Assembly: GCA_015662935.1 (NCBI GenBank)
Contig: DQTF01000032.1
Coordinates: forward strand, 1-28,119
Source of the DNA: Crocinitomicaceae bacterium
Lineage (GTDB): Bacteria > Bacteroidota > Bacteroidia > Flavobacteriales_D > Crocinitomicaceae
Direction of reading: 5' to 3'
DNA length: 28,119 nt
Numbering within the stretch: position 1 is the stretch's first letter; every line of letters begins with the position of its first letter. Shown piece by piece: positions 1 to 8,493 of this stretch. A program made the translations under genes and the position numbers. Under the pieces are notes generated by a model that was not told the DNA's origin, did not search any database, and saw nothing but the letters and a program-made list of their open reading frames with translations.

Positions 1-512
1 ATCATAATGGGTATATTCGGAAAATCAGCTTTGACAATAGCGCATGCACTATCTAATTCAGAGAAGGTGATTCCATTCCAAAAAGGCTCGTCCATGATGT
101 AGAATCCTGCAATTTTAGAATTGTTAAGCGAAGTTGCATTGATTGTTTTGAAGGTATTCCATCTACTCGTGAAATTAGCGATAAGATCGTAATTGTCTCC
201 ACTTAAGCCATTTGCGTCAACGCGTTCATAAAAAACCGATTGAATATGAACTAATGGTTGGACGCAGTGTGTATTCATTAAATCTACTCTTGTTTCGATG
301 TCATCGATGTAATCATAAACACACATGTGTGCGATGTTCGAAAAACTATCTACTTCTGCGATGTAATTGTTGGTGTTGCCTGCGTCTTGAGGATCATCCC
401 AAAGGCAATCTATCAATGCGAAGCCAAAATAGTTAAGATGTGCAGGGGCAGTTTGTGCGACTGATAAATTGGAAAAAAGAATTGTGACAAGAAGTAGTTG
501 AAGTTGTTTCAT
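1..512 (-). CDS. Partial secreted TIM-barrel / glycosidase-like protein (N-terminal 170 residues)
   Basis: The gene begins at an ATG at 512-510 on the minus strand and stays open to the left edge, so only the N-terminus is visible. The first 20 residues (MKQLQLLLVTILFSNLSVAQ) form a clean signal peptide, so the protein is exported. The mature part carries a Y-I-M-D-E-P motif at about residues 138-143. Such a beta-strand ending in D-E-P is typical of TIM-barrel glycosidase-like proteins, where the Glu is often the acid/base catalyst. That functional reading is inference from a short motif, and the exact family cannot be assigned. The gene lies 18 bp downstream of the DUF6588-like gene on the same strand and may be cotranscribed with it. 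Confidence 0.7.
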   Translation of the reverse strand, partial: MKQLQLLLVTILFSNLSVAQTAPAHLNYFGFALIDCLWDDPQDAGNTNNYIAEVDSFSNIAHMCVYDYIDDIETRVDLMNTHCVQPLVHIQSVFYERVDANGLSGDNYDLIANFTSRWNTFKTINATSLNNSKIAGFYIMDEPFWNGITFSELDSACAIVKADFPNIPIM

Positions 513-530
513 GGTACAGTTTACGGAATT

Positions 531-1619
531 TTAGAATAAAAAGCCCAAATTTAGATTCAATGTTTGGTAATAAGAGTAAGCATAATTCAATCCTAAAACA
601 ACATGCTTACTTTGAAAACTGACACCTGCATTGAATGCTAGCTTATTGAAGTTGTTTTGGTATTGAAAAGGGTCTGTTATATCAGTCACAATAACTTGAA
701 GCGTATTGCTAGGGTCTGATGCGTAAACGGGATACTTCCCAACCATTCTCACATCTGAGTTCATTAAATTATATGCTCCACCCAATGAAAAAGAAAAGTG
801 TTTTGCTGTTTTAACAAAGTTAATTGAGAGCGGAATACTTTGCGTTGTTAGAATTAGTTCTTGACCCGTATAAGGACCATTCGCAGTAAGAGATGCAAAA
901 TTAATGGATGCCTCATTGGGTTGAATGTCCAACTGATAACTAAGTCGATTGAGTTGGAAACCAGCTACTATATATATATCAAGCCAAGAATCGGATAATG
1001 GTTTAATTAAAGTTCCAAGGTTGTGTTGGAGTGTACCTCCAAATCCAAAGACCTTTAAATTAGCTTGATTGATGGTTAGAGTTGGTAAAAAACGTAATTC
1101 GAGTTGATTTCCATTTTTTTCAACTAGACCATTGATTGTCGCTAGTGGAATTTGCTGAATTGTTGTACCCTCTGGAGAATCTAATTCTAAAATAGGACGA
1201 GACTCATAGAAAGGATAACTGGTCGTTGCTGCAAGATAGCTGTCTTTAGTTCTTAAAAGGATAGATGATTCTGTGCCAGAGAAAGTTTGTGCAATTGTTC
1301 TACTAGCATCGGAAGGTTCAAACTCTTGAAGATTTAAATCATTTACGTTGTAGGTGTTATCATTCGAGTTAATGAATGCTGCAGAAATATTAATGCCTAG
1401 TCCAAAACGAAGCTTGTCTACTTCTTTATTGTCATAGATTACTAATCGATTGTTACTACCATTGTAAGCGATTGCTTTTTCAAGAGGATTGATATAGGCA
1501 GCAATGACTTTGACAGCATCGCTTGTACCTCCTTTGATAAAGTTAGTAGTAGATGCAACTTGTGAGAATGTAACGAAGTTATCGCAAAGGAAAACGAGAA
1601 AGAAAAATAGTTTAGTCAT
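531..1619 (-). CDS. DUF6588-like predicted outer-membrane beta-barrel protein
   Basis: This 362-residue protein begins with a signal peptide (MTKLFFFLVFLCDNFVTFSQ). The mature N-terminus has the pattern A-Y-I-N-P-L-x-K-A followed by a small-residue/Asn stretch and F-G-L-G-I-N-I. I associate this with DUF6588 proteins of Bacteroidota, which look like outer-membrane barrels. The rest alternates polar and hydrophobic residues and ends with an aromatic terminus (LNLNLGFLF), as barrel proteins often do. The ATG overlaps the end of the decayed hydrolase gene upstream by 8 bp, which suggests translational coupling or simply the loss of the hydrolase's original stop. Its function is unknown. The family assignment is from memory and moderate; barrel topology is the better-supported statement. 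Confidence 0.7.
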   Translation of the reverse strand: MTKLFFFLVFLCDNFVTFSQVASTTNFIKGGTSDAVKVIAAYINPLEKAIAYNGSNNRLVIYDNKEVDKLRFGLGINISAAFINSNDNTYNVNDLNLQEFEPSDASRTIAQTFSGTESSILLRTKDSYLAATTSYPFYESRPILELDSPEGTTIQQIPLATINGLVEKNGNQLELRFLPTLTINQANLKVFGFGGTLQHNLGTLIKPLSDSWLDIYIVAGFQLNRLSYQLDIQPNEASINFASLTANGPYTGQELILTTQSIPLSINFVKTAKHFSFSLGGAYNLMNSDVRMVGKYPVYASDPSNTLQVIVTDITDPFQYQNNFNKLAFNAGVSFQSKHVVLGLNYAYSYYQTLNLNLGFLF

Positions 1620-2297
1620 CTCTTTTTTGTTTCAAAAGTAAGAGGAACTTGCTAAATGAAAGGTGATGTAAGTTGCTTTGGAATTCTTCTCCTCTCTCCT
1701 CTTTAATCAGCTTTGTCACATAAACCTCATTGTTTTCTCCGGTAACATTCACAAAATAGATTCCTTTTTTAAGATGAGAGATGTTTATGCTATTCCATAA
1801 AATTGTGTTGCCAGAAAAGTAATTGGACCAATTTTGTCCAGGATTATTAAGTTCTAAGTATTGTAAAAGTTTGAGCAATCGATTATTAATGCAATCAATG
1901 GTGTCAACATTGACGTCTGTGCTATAGTCGAATCCCTCAATGATTTCTTTTCTGAAATTTGAATAACAATTCGGATCAGAACTACCTCCGCAAGCACTTT
2001 GAGCTGCTGTACCATTTGGATATTTTAAACTCACTACATGAAAACCTTTATTTGCAGCAACAGATGGAAAAAGAAGAGTGCTTGATGGATTATCATACGA
2101 ACCTACTAAGTGTACTACTAAGGTGTTTTGTGGAGGACATGTTGGATTGTAGAAAGAGTAATGTTTTTTTAACTCCCAACTAATGTTTGCATCTGTTACA
2201 CTTGCTCTTGTCTGTATAGTGATTAATGAATTAGGGTCACATTGAGAAAACCCAATTAGAATTTTCAATGTAAATAGAATGAATAGATAAATTTCAT
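1612..2297 (-). pseudogene. Decayed secreted alpha/beta hydrolase (BPSS1187-like) with retained T9SS sorting domain
   Basis: The open frame runs from a TTG at 2268 (218 residues). Residues 35-158 resemble the N-terminal half of BPSS1187-type secreted hydrolases (VVHLVGSYDNPS, FHVVSLKYPNG, CGGSSDPNCY, NNRLLKLLQYL). After W158-N159-S160 the sequence jumps directly into a T9SS type A sorting domain (LKKGIYFVNV, VTKLIKE). The nucleophile-elbow strand expected next, and the rest of the catalytic domain, are absent, so an internal deletion is inferred. Upstream, the reading frame encodes a good signal peptide (YLFILFTLKILIGFSQ), but the only nearby ATG (2297-2295) is one base out of frame; adding one A to its AAA run would restore it. 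The C-terminus also runs about 25 residues past the usual end of the sorting domain. Two independent lesions make a functional product unlikely. Confidence 0.7.
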
Positions 2298-2336
2298 GTG
2301 TTAAAGTTAGAGAATTATTCGCTAAGAATTTAAAAA

Positions 2337-4466
2337 TCAGTCCACAAACATCAACTTGTCCAATTTCACTTTCATTCTCGCAAAACCAAATGATACCGTC
2401 ACATTCTCTCCTTTTATTTCTTCTACAACTCCAATTTGTTTAGTTGCTATCATTTTTACCCGAGAACCAACCTTGATTTTTTCTATGTGATGAGGATCTT
2501 TTTTCTTTTGGTTGTTGGCAAGTGTTTTCTTCTTTGACTTCGCTAAACCACCTGATTTTTTGAGTTTTTCTTTCTGCTTTGATGCAACAATTTTAGACTT
2601 TTCCACCGCCAAGTATTTGCGAACTTCTTCTAGCAATTTATCGTTGATGGCTTTTTTCTTGGTATTGATGTTGTACTTTTCGATGAAAGAACTGAGTTTT
2701 TTTCCTGCATGGATATGCTTCTGATTGAATTCAGAATTTGCTCGCATATTTTGCAACTTATGCTCGTATTGTTCTTTCTTTTCAGTGTAAGTATTCCGTG
2801 CGTTTTCCGCGATGTCTTGCGCTTCAATGTGTTCTTTGTTGAGCTTGTTAAGATAAGACTTTTCTTTTTGCAAATCGCTAAGAAGCTTATCCATCTTCAC
2901 TTTGTTGTCACTCAGTTTGTTCTTTGCTTCTTCAATTAAGTCATCGGGAATTCCATTTATTTTTGCGACCTCAAAAGTAAATGAACTGCCCGGTTGCCCC
3001 ATAGAAAATTCATAACGAGGTTCTAAAGTTTCTGTGTTAAACAACATGCTGCCATTAACTGCATTTCGTAATTGGTTAGCCTTTAGTTTGATGTTGTTGT
3101 AGTGCGTAGTGATGACTGCGTAACTTTTTTTATTGTAAAGCGCTTCAAAGATAACCTCGGCTAATGCACCTCCTAAATCTGGGTCAGAACCTGTTCCGAA
3201 CTCATCCAATAAGAGCAATGTTTTTTTGTTGGCAACTTGTAAGAAATGATTCATTCTTTTTAGACGATACGAATAGGTGCTCAGTTCATTTTCAATGGAC
3301 TGATTATCGCCAATATCACTCAATATATTCTGAAACAAACACATCTTACTATTAGGGTGAACAGGAACGAGAATTCCAGATTGCAACATCAGTTGAAGAA
3401 TACCAATTGATTTTAAGGTAATGCTTTTCCCTCCAGCATTTGGACCAGAAATCACCAGCATTCTCGCAAATTTATTCATCTCAATTTGCTGCGGAAGCGT
3501 TTTCTTTTTTTGCGAATTATTATTCTTCAAGAGAATAGGGTGGAAGGCATTTTTTATCTCAATTTCGAGCTCTTCTGAAATAGCAGGAAGACAACATTCT
3601 AATTCTATTGCCAATCTTGTTTTTGCATTGATAAAATCAAACTCAACCAAGATGCGTTGGTAGTCTTTAATGAGTTCTATGTGAATCAGTAATTCCGTTT
3701 TTAATACTTGGAGAATCTTGAATATTTCCTTGCGTTCATCATCGAGCAATAACTCGTATTCGTTGTTTAGAGCAACGTTAATTTGTGGTTCAATGTAAGT
3801 ATAATTTCCTGCTTTGCTAGAACCGACAACACTCCCCGATATTTTACGTTTATGATTGGCTAGAACAGTTAAAACTCGTCTTTCATTGATGAAAGTCTCA
3901 GAAGTATCCCCCAAAATGTTGTCTTTTCGTAAACGTCTGACTTCTTTGTCGAAGTTACGATTGATTTGTTTCTTTATGGATTTTAAATTCGTTCTGATGT
4001 AGAGTAAATTATCGGAAGCGTCATCTTTTACTTTGCCATGCTTATCAAAAACCATTTGGATGGCATCAATGATTTCTTTTGTGTAGTAAGCAGTTCCAAT
4101 TAATTGACTCAATAAAGGATAATCATTCTCCCGTTTATCAAAAAAATAGAGTAGGTTATTGATTAACATAGATGCGCTATAAACTCGCATGAATCCTTCG
4201 AGTTGAATCGCAGAGTTCTTAATGGGTAACAGTTTGATTTCTTCAAGTAATTCTTCAAACTCGATTCTCGGAAAGGTTTCGCCTTCTGTTCTGATGCTCA
4301 ATAATTCATTGACTTTATGTAATTCACTGAGAACTTTTTCTCTATCAGAGCTTGGTTGGAGGTTCTGCATCTTCTCTTTCGCAGAATCTGAAATAGCATA
4401 ATTCTGCAACCACTTTTGAATAGTTGTAAACTCTAAGTCATCTAATGTCTGCTTGTCAATTTTCAT
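2337..4466 (-). CDS. MutS2-family ATPase lacking the C-terminal Smr domain
   Basis: This 709-residue protein is MutS2-like: a core helical clamp region, Walker A G-P-N-A-G-G-K-S at 341-348, Walker B L-L-L-L-D-E-F-G-T-G-S-D-P at 417-429, and the T-T-H-Y signature near 453-456. A long charged coiled-coil follows (about 510-640), then a KOW-like segment (VGSRVKMIATKQIGVVEEI) at the C-terminus. Canonical MutS2 continues from there into an Smr nuclease domain; here the protein stops at once and no Smr coding is seen in the downstream DNA. Family members act on branched DNA or collided ribosomes; which applies here cannot be told. It follows the sphingomyelinase-like gene by 16 bp on the same strand, so cotranscription is plausible. 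Confidence 0.9.
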   Translation of the reverse strand: MKIDKQTLDDLEFTTIQKWLQNYAISDSAKEKMQNLQPSSDREKVLSELHKVNELLSIRTEGETFPRIEFEELLEEIKLLPIKNSAIQLEGFMRVYSASMLINNLLYFFDKRENDYPLLSQLIGTAYYTKEIIDAIQMVFDKHGKVKDDASDNLLYIRTNLKSIKKQINRNFDKEVRRLRKDNILGDTSETFINERRVLTVLANHKRKISGSVVGSSKAGNYTYIEPQINVALNNEYELLLDDERKEIFKILQVLKTELLIHIELIKDYQRILVEFDFINAKTRLAIELECCLPAISEELEIEIKNAFHPILLKNNNSQKKKTLPQQIEMNKFARMLVISGPNAGGKSITLKSIGILQLMLQSGILVPVHPNSKMCLFQNILSDIGDNQSIENELSTYSYRLKRMNHFLQVANKKTLLLLDEFGTGSDPDLGGALAEVIFEALYNKKSYAVITTHYNNIKLKANQLRNAVNGSMLFNTETLEPRYEFSMGQPGSSFTFEVAKINGIPDDLIEEAKNKLSDNKVKMDKLLSDLQKEKSYLNKLNKEHIEAQDIAENARNTYTEKKEQYEHKLQNMRANSEFNQKHIHAGKKLSSFIEKYNINTKKKAINDKLLEEVRKYLAVEKSKIVASKQKEKLKKSGGLAKSKKKTLANNQKKKDPHHIEKIKVGSRVKMIATKQIGVVEEIKGENVTVSFGFARMKVKLDKLMFVD

Positions 4467-4482
4467 GGTCGGAAAAGATAGA

Positions 4483-5331
4483 TTAATTTACAACTATGGT
4501 ACTAATAATAGGGTTGTGATCAGAAAGTCGAGAAAGTCTATTTTTGATCCTACTTTTTGGTTCTTCAATTGTACTTTTGAGCAGTTTTGCTTTTCTGCTT
4601 TTACGCAAGAGAATGAAATCTATCCATTTTGATTTTCCTGATGTTGGATACAATTCATTATCAGAAAAATTTGCGGTTGATTGCTTTTCTCCCAAAGGAT
4701 TAATGTTTTCGCATTCTAGTGATTTCATCATTTGAGCATAATGCTCAGATTCCATAGTAATATTAAAATCTCCGACGTAAATAGATGCGGTAGTTGTAGA
4801 ATCTTCTATCGTTTTTAGTGTACGTAATTGCTTTCTGCGGATGCGATTTCTTTTGTCCCCTTTACCTGCTTGAAGATGGGTTCCAATGATTTGTATTTTA
4901 TATCCAAAAAAATCAATGATGGTAGAAATACCACCTTTGCAAGCCATTTTATCACTTCCTGTAGCGGCTTTAAAATTGACATGTTTTTCAGTAATTATTT
5001 GATGCTTAGAGAGGATTAACACGCCAGAAGGCACTCCCCAAAAGCTTTTTTTTCCAGTTACGGAAGCGAAATGATACTGAGATTTAAGTTGTTTAATTAA
5101 TTTTCGTTTTGCTTTCTTGTGAAAAACTTCTTGAAGAACAAGAACATCTGCTTGGCTGTTTAAAAGATAATTGGCAATGCTATCTACTCGTTCCATTTGG
5201 TCGTCTTGTAGAAATGCAGGACGTAAAAATACATTCCAAGAAAGGATGTTCAATTGATGCGTGTTTTGAGCAAAGCTTTCATTCTGTACAAAGAAAAAAA
5301 TCAGTAAAATGAATAATATTCGAGTCATCAT
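4483..5331 (-). CDS. Secreted endonuclease/exonuclease/phosphatase-family protein, sphingomyelinase C-like
   Basis: This 282-residue protein carries a signal peptide ending near residue 22 (FFFVQNESFAQ) and the full set of EEP-fold motifs: N-I-L-S-W-N-V-F, L-Q-E-V-F (metal-binding Glu68), G-T-H-L-Q-A-G, V-G-D-F-N-I, and a terminal S-D-H-N-P-I with catalytic His272. The G-T-H-L-Q-A and W-N-V-F forms resemble bacterial neutral sphingomyelinase C rather than DNA-repair nucleases. A secreted phosphodiesterase acting on phospholipids is therefore the best reading, though substrate is inferred. It is divergent from exodeoxyribonuclease III, a cytoplasmic member of the same fold, with 67 bp between them. 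The double-Met start (MMTR) leaves the exact first residue uncertain by one codon. Confidence 0.85.
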   Translation of the reverse strand: MMTRILFILLIFFFVQNESFAQNTHQLNILSWNVFLRPAFLQDDQMERVDSIANYLLNSQADVLVLQEVFHKKAKRKLIKQLKSQYHFASVTGKKSFWGVPSGVLILSKHQIITEKHVNFKAATGSDKMACKGGISTIIDFFGYKIQIIGTHLQAGKGDKRNRIRRKQLRTLKTIEDSTTTASIYVGDFNITMESEHYAQMMKSLECENINPLGEKQSTANFSDNELYPTSGKSKWIDFILLRKSRKAKLLKSTIEEPKSRIKNRLSRLSDHNPIISTIVVN

Positions 5332-5373
5332 GAATAAAAGTACAAAAAAGCATTCTAATTCCGCACTTTTATT

Positions 5374-5381
5374 TATGTTTG
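5374..5381 (+). promoter_or_regulatory. Promoter -7 box (TATGTTTG) for exodeoxyribonuclease III
   Basis: TATGTTTG matches the Bacteroidota -7 consensus TAnnTTTG exactly and lies 17 bp before the ATG at 5399. No convincing TTG was identified at the expected upstream spacing. Confidence 0.45.
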
Positions 5382-5398
5382 AATAGAAACAAAAAACG

Positions 5399-6160
5399 AT
5401 GAAAATAATTTCCTTTAATGTAAACGGTATTCGAGCAATTTCTAAGAAGAATTTTTTCGAGGATATGGATAAAGTGAATGCAGATGTAATTTGCTTGCAA
5501 GAGACTAAAGCTAGTGTTGATCAAGTTAAAGAAACCTTGGAAGAGCAAATGCCGAATTATTCTATTTATGCAAATCAAGCGGTAAAGAAAGGTTATTCAG
5601 GAACGGCAATTTTAACTAAAGTTGAACCGATTTCTGTGACTTATGATATGGGAATTGACGAACATGACCAAGAAGGAAGAATTACGTGTGTTGAACTAGC
5701 TGATTTTTACGTTCTTTCTATCTACGTTCCGAATTCTAAAAATGATTTATCCCGATTGGATTACCGCCAGAAATGGGATGCAGATTTATTGGCATACATC
5801 AAAGAATTAGAGAAGAAAAAATCAGTGGTTGCTTGCGGTGATTTTAACGTCGCACATCGAGATATTGATTTGGCTCGACCGAAAGCAAATTATAATAAAT
5901 CGGCAGGATATACGCAGAAAGAAATAGATGGATTGGATAATTTTACGCAGAATGGACTGTTAGATTCCTTTCGGTTTTTGCATCCGGATGAGGTGAAGTA
6001 TTCTTGGTGGAGTTACCGTGGTGGAGCAAGAGATAGAAACGTTGGCTGGAGGATTGATTACTTATTAATTTCTGAATCCTTGCAATCTAAAATGAAATCT
6101 GCTTTTATTCTAAATGATGTTTTAGGGTCAGATCACTGCCCATTGGGAATTGAGATATAA
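5399..6160 (+). CDS. xth: Exodeoxyribonuclease III (AP endonuclease)
   Basis: This 253-residue protein is full length for the ExoIII family. It shows N7 in F-N-V-N-G-I-R, the metal ligand E35 in L-Q-E-T-K, G-D-F-N-V-A-H (D148, N150), W-W-S-Y-R and the terminal S-D-H-C-P-L (D245/H246). It has no signal peptide, so it is cytoplasmic. It should cleave DNA 5' to abasic sites and remove 3' blocking groups in base-excision repair. The first residues MKIISFNVNGIRA match the usual family start, so the ATG at 5399 is well supported. It stands alone on the plus strand, between a divergent secreted homologue and a convergent PspC gene. The symbol exoA is also used for this family. Confidence 0.95.
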   Translation: MKIISFNVNGIRAISKKNFFEDMDKVNADVICLQETKASVDQVKETLEEQMPNYSIYANQAVKKGYSGTAILTKVEPISVTYDMGIDEHDQEGRITCVELADFYVLSIYVPNSKNDLSRLDYRQKWDADLLAYIKELEKKKSVVACGDFNVAHRDIDLARPKANYNKSAGYTQKEIDGLDNFTQNGLLDSFRFLHPDEVKYSWWSYRGGARDRNVGWRIDYLLISESLQSKMKSAFILNDVLGSDHCPLGIEI

Positions 6161-6188
6161 AAAAAACGTCCCAACTTCTTGAGACGTT
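6159..6188 (-). terminator. Intrinsic terminator downstream of the PspC gene
   Basis: On the minus strand a 6-bp stem AACGTC/GACGTT with an additional C-G pair beyond one mismatch is followed by eight T residues, the form of an intrinsic terminator for leftward transcription from the PadR-PspC operon. The T-run uses the A-run at the stop codon of xth, so the convergent genes share it. Confidence 0.7.
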
Positions 6189-6275
6189 CTAAACTATGTT
6201 TGGTTTACTTACCTAAAACTGCACTTTATGTAACCAATCTAGTAGTAAGACAGACGAACTTGCAAAAAGTTACAA

Positions 6276-7799
6276 TTAGTCTTTATGTTTATATTTTCCA
6301 TTGTACTTTAACTTGCCGTGTTCGTAATAATCGTAGTCAGAATCATCTTCGTCTAATGATATTGTTTTGTCGCCAATGATCACTTTACCATCTTTAGGTA
6401 TTTCAATGTAAATACGGACTTCTTGCGCCCTGATTTTATCTTTTTTTGGAAAAGAATAACCTGTTGATACAGTTAAGGAATCTCCAGTAAACTCTGTGAA
6501 ATGCTCAATGTTTTTACATTTTTCTAATGCTCTTTCGTGAGAATGACTTTGCACTCTGAAATTTTGCTTGATGTGAAAAATCGAATCTTTGGATTCTTTG
6601 TAGTAGATACGAATTCCATGAAAGGTGATATTTTCATCGTCAACGCGCATCATGTGCATATTTCCATTGCTCTTTACTGTAAAGTTTTCATCTAGTTGGT
6701 AATTCTCCAATTTAGAAAGAAGGTAAAGTGTGTCAGAATCTACTGTGCCTATTTCATGTTCTAATTCTCCCGTGACAAAGAAATCACGACCTGTTCTTGC
6801 TCCAACTGTTGTGCTGAGAATAGTTCCTCCAACTCCTAAAATAAAAAGAAGAAGTAAACTTACTTTCGCCCATTTATTATAGAGTCTAAAAATGAACATA
6901 GAACCGAGTAGTATGAGAAATAAGATTGCAGAAGAGGTTGCTAGAACGGAGCCCCACCAAAACAGACTGTAATCTTGTTGATTGGCAAGAAACAAAGAGC
7001 CAAACTCTTGCATGGATAGAAAACCTTGACTACTATGAACAGGAATTACTTGCATTTCAGCCAAGCCAAATATGATTAAAACGACCAGTAGAATAGTTCC
7101 AAAAGCAATTAATCCTAGTCCAAAAATAGAAGATAAAATTCTCCCTCCTCTCGAAACGCTTTTTTGGTAAGCATCGTCTTTTCTAATTCGATTAGCAAAT
7201 CTTACCGAACCATCTTTGATTTTGCCAGCTGCGTTTTCAACTTCTTCCCGAACAGCTTCTACCGTGATGGGTTTTCCTTTCATTCTTAATCTATCAATGG
7301 TGCTTTTTGTTTGCGGAACGATGACCCAAAGAATGAGGTATAATGGAAGACCAAATCCTGCGAATAAAAAGAAAACAACAAATATTGCTCTGACAATGAC
7401 AACGTCAATGTTGAAGAAGTTAGCAATACCAGAACATACTCCTGCGACTGTTGCGTTTTCCATATCGCGGAATAACCGTCTTTCTGTTATTTTCTCTTTT
7501 CTGGAGGAATAATTTACGTTTTCGTTTTCGCTTTCTTCGTCAATATAATCTTCTGGATTACCAAGTGTTGCCAATATTTCTTGAATATCTTCTTTCTCGA
7601 TCACAGATTTACTATCAACTATTTTTGTTGAACAAATTTCAGCAATTCTTAATTCAACATCTTCGATTATTTCTTGGCTTCCTTCTTCGTTTTTTAAAGT
7701 TGTCTCTAAGCGTTCTAAATAATCTTGTAACAACTCGTAAGCATCTTCTTCTATGATGAAGTTGATTCCTTTGATATTAATTGATACTGTCTTTTTCAT
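6276..7799 (-). CDS. PspC-domain membrane protein
   Basis: This 507-residue protein starts with a cytoplasmic segment of about 100 residues (MKKTVSINIKGINFIIEEDA). A PspC domain follows at about 105-165, with R-R-L-F-R-D-M-E-N-A-T-V-A-G-V-C-S-G-I-A and a membrane segment ending in L-I-L-W-V-I-V-P. Further hydrophobic segments lie near 210-245 and 280-340, and a charged C-terminal part follows (about 350-507). PspC proteins sense or stabilise the inner membrane under envelope stress in other phyla; the role in Bacteroidota is less clear. Its ATG overlaps the stop of the PadR gene by 4 bp, a translationally coupled pair. That arrangement suggests PadR controls expression of this protein together with its own gene. 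Confidence 0.9.
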   Translation of the reverse strand: MKKTVSINIKGINFIIEEDAYELLQDYLERLETTLKNEEGSQEIIEDVELRIAEICSTKIVDSKSVIEKEDIQEILATLGNPEDYIDEESENENVNYSSRKEKITERRLFRDMENATVAGVCSGIANFFNIDVVIVRAIFVVFFLFAGFGLPLYLILWVIVPQTKSTIDRLRMKGKPITVEAVREEVENAAGKIKDGSVRFANRIRKDDAYQKSVSRGGRILSSIFGLGLIAFGTILLVVLIIFGLAEMQVIPVHSSQGFLSMQEFGSLFLANQQDYSLFWWGSVLATSSAILFLILLGSMFIFRLYNKWAKVSLLLLFILGVGGTILSTTVGARTGRDFFVTGELEHEIGTVDSDTLYLLSKLENYQLDENFTVKSNGNMHMMRVDDENITFHGIRIYYKESKDSIFHIKQNFRVQSHSHERALEKCKNIEHFTEFTGDSLTVSTGYSFPKKDKIRAQEVRIYIEIPKDGKVIIGDKTISLDEDDSDYDYYEHGKLKYNGKYKHKD

Positions 7800-8131
7800 T
7801 TTGAATTGTTTTTAGTGATTTTATTGACTGCTTTGTTGAGATCTGCCCATGTCCCAGATAGCTCTTCTAAGAATGCTCGTCCCATTTTAGTCAACGAGTA
7901 ATATTTTCTCGGCGGTCCTGATGGAGATTCTTCCCAACGATAAGTGAGTAATTCTGCGTTCTTCAGCCTAGTCAGAAGCGGGTAGAGGGTTCCTTCAACA
8001 ACAATCAATTTAGCACCCTTTAATGCTTCTATGACCTCTGATGGGTATGCTTCTTTTTTATCCAGTATCGAAAGAATACAGAATTCCAAAATTCCTTTCC
8101 GCATTTGCGCCTTGGTATTTTCTAATTTCAT
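7796..8131 (-). CDS. PadR-family transcriptional regulator
   Basis: This winged-helix protein of 111 residues from the ATG at 8131 shows the PadR pattern: K-G-I-L-E-F-C-I-L-S-I-L, then Y-P-S-E-V-I-E-A-L, V-V-E-G-T-L-Y-P-L-L-T-R-L and the wing S-G-P-P-R-K-Y-Y-S-L-T. It has only a short C-terminal helix, like the small PadR group that dimerises through it. An in-frame TTG at 8137 is possible, but a good -7 box at 8148-8155 puts transcription start so near that the ATG at 8131 is preferred. It overlaps the PspC gene by 4 bp. A 21-bp imperfect palindrome upstream overlaps its own promoter, so autorepression is likely. Confidence 0.9.
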   Translation of the reverse strand: MKLENTKAQMRKGILEFCILSILDKKEAYPSEVIEALKGAKLIVVEGTLYPLLTRLKNAELLTYRWEESPSGPPRKYYSLTKMGRAFLEELSGTWADLNKAVNKITKNNSK

Positions 8132-8147
8132 ATCCAATTGTTTTATA

Positions 8148-8179
8148 CAAAGATATAGGTTTTAAATTGTATTATGCAA
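8148..8179 (-). promoter_or_regulatory. Promoter of the padR-pspC operon (TTG-N21-TATCTTTG)
   Basis: On the minus strand TTG (8179-8177) is followed after 21 bp by TATCTTTG (8155-8148), matching the Bacteroidota consensus TTG-N(19-21)-TAnnTTTG. The predicted start of transcription is roughly 10 nt from the ATG at 8131. Confidence 0.65.
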
Positions 8180-8189
8180 TACATAGTAC
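8169..8189 (-). promoter_or_regulatory. Candidate PadR operator palindrome
   Basis: The 21-bp sequence with arms GTACTATGTA and TGCATAATAC around a central T is an imperfect palindrome (8 of 10 positions match). It covers the -33 TTG of the padR promoter. PadR proteins bind palindromes with ATG/CAT half-sites, so this is a plausible autoregulatory operator; binding is inferred. Confidence 0.5.
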
Positions 8190-8493
8190 TGTAAAGTTTT
8201 AATTATTTTTAATATAAATATTTGTAACTCTCTGAGTTAGTTATTTTTATTGGTGTTTTGAGAGGGTTGTGATTGTGAAAAAAAGGAATATTATTTTTAA
8301 TAAATAGGTTAAATCTCTACTTTTTTTCACCAAAGCTGGGAAAAAGTTCGAAAGAAATATCTTTTCGCTTCCCAAATTGTTCATTTTTTCAATTTTTATG
8401 AAAGCTAAGTTCAGTCGAGTGAGCTCCTTTGTCGCTACTCTATTCTCTAAGCATTCATTTTAATTTTATCATTCTCAATTTAATTTGCCAGTG
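8190..8493 (+). other. Gene-free intergenic region between padR and the helical-repeat gene
   Basis: No convincing coding frame is seen. The stretch is AT-rich. It holds one imperfect hairpin at 8337-8374 with outer arms TGGGAA/TTCCCA and inner arms CGAAAG/CTTTTCG. No T-run follows on either strand, so it is not a standard terminator. Nothing else recognisable was found. Confidence 0.5.

Noticed and set aside
967..980. TA-repeat tract as a phase-variation switch
   Set aside because: The run is short (ACTATATATATATC) and lies within an intact frame.
8129..8137. TTG at 8137 as the padR start codon
   Set aside because: An ATG two codons downstream (8131) gives the same frame and fits better with the -7 box at 8148-8155, which leaves almost no leader for the TTG.
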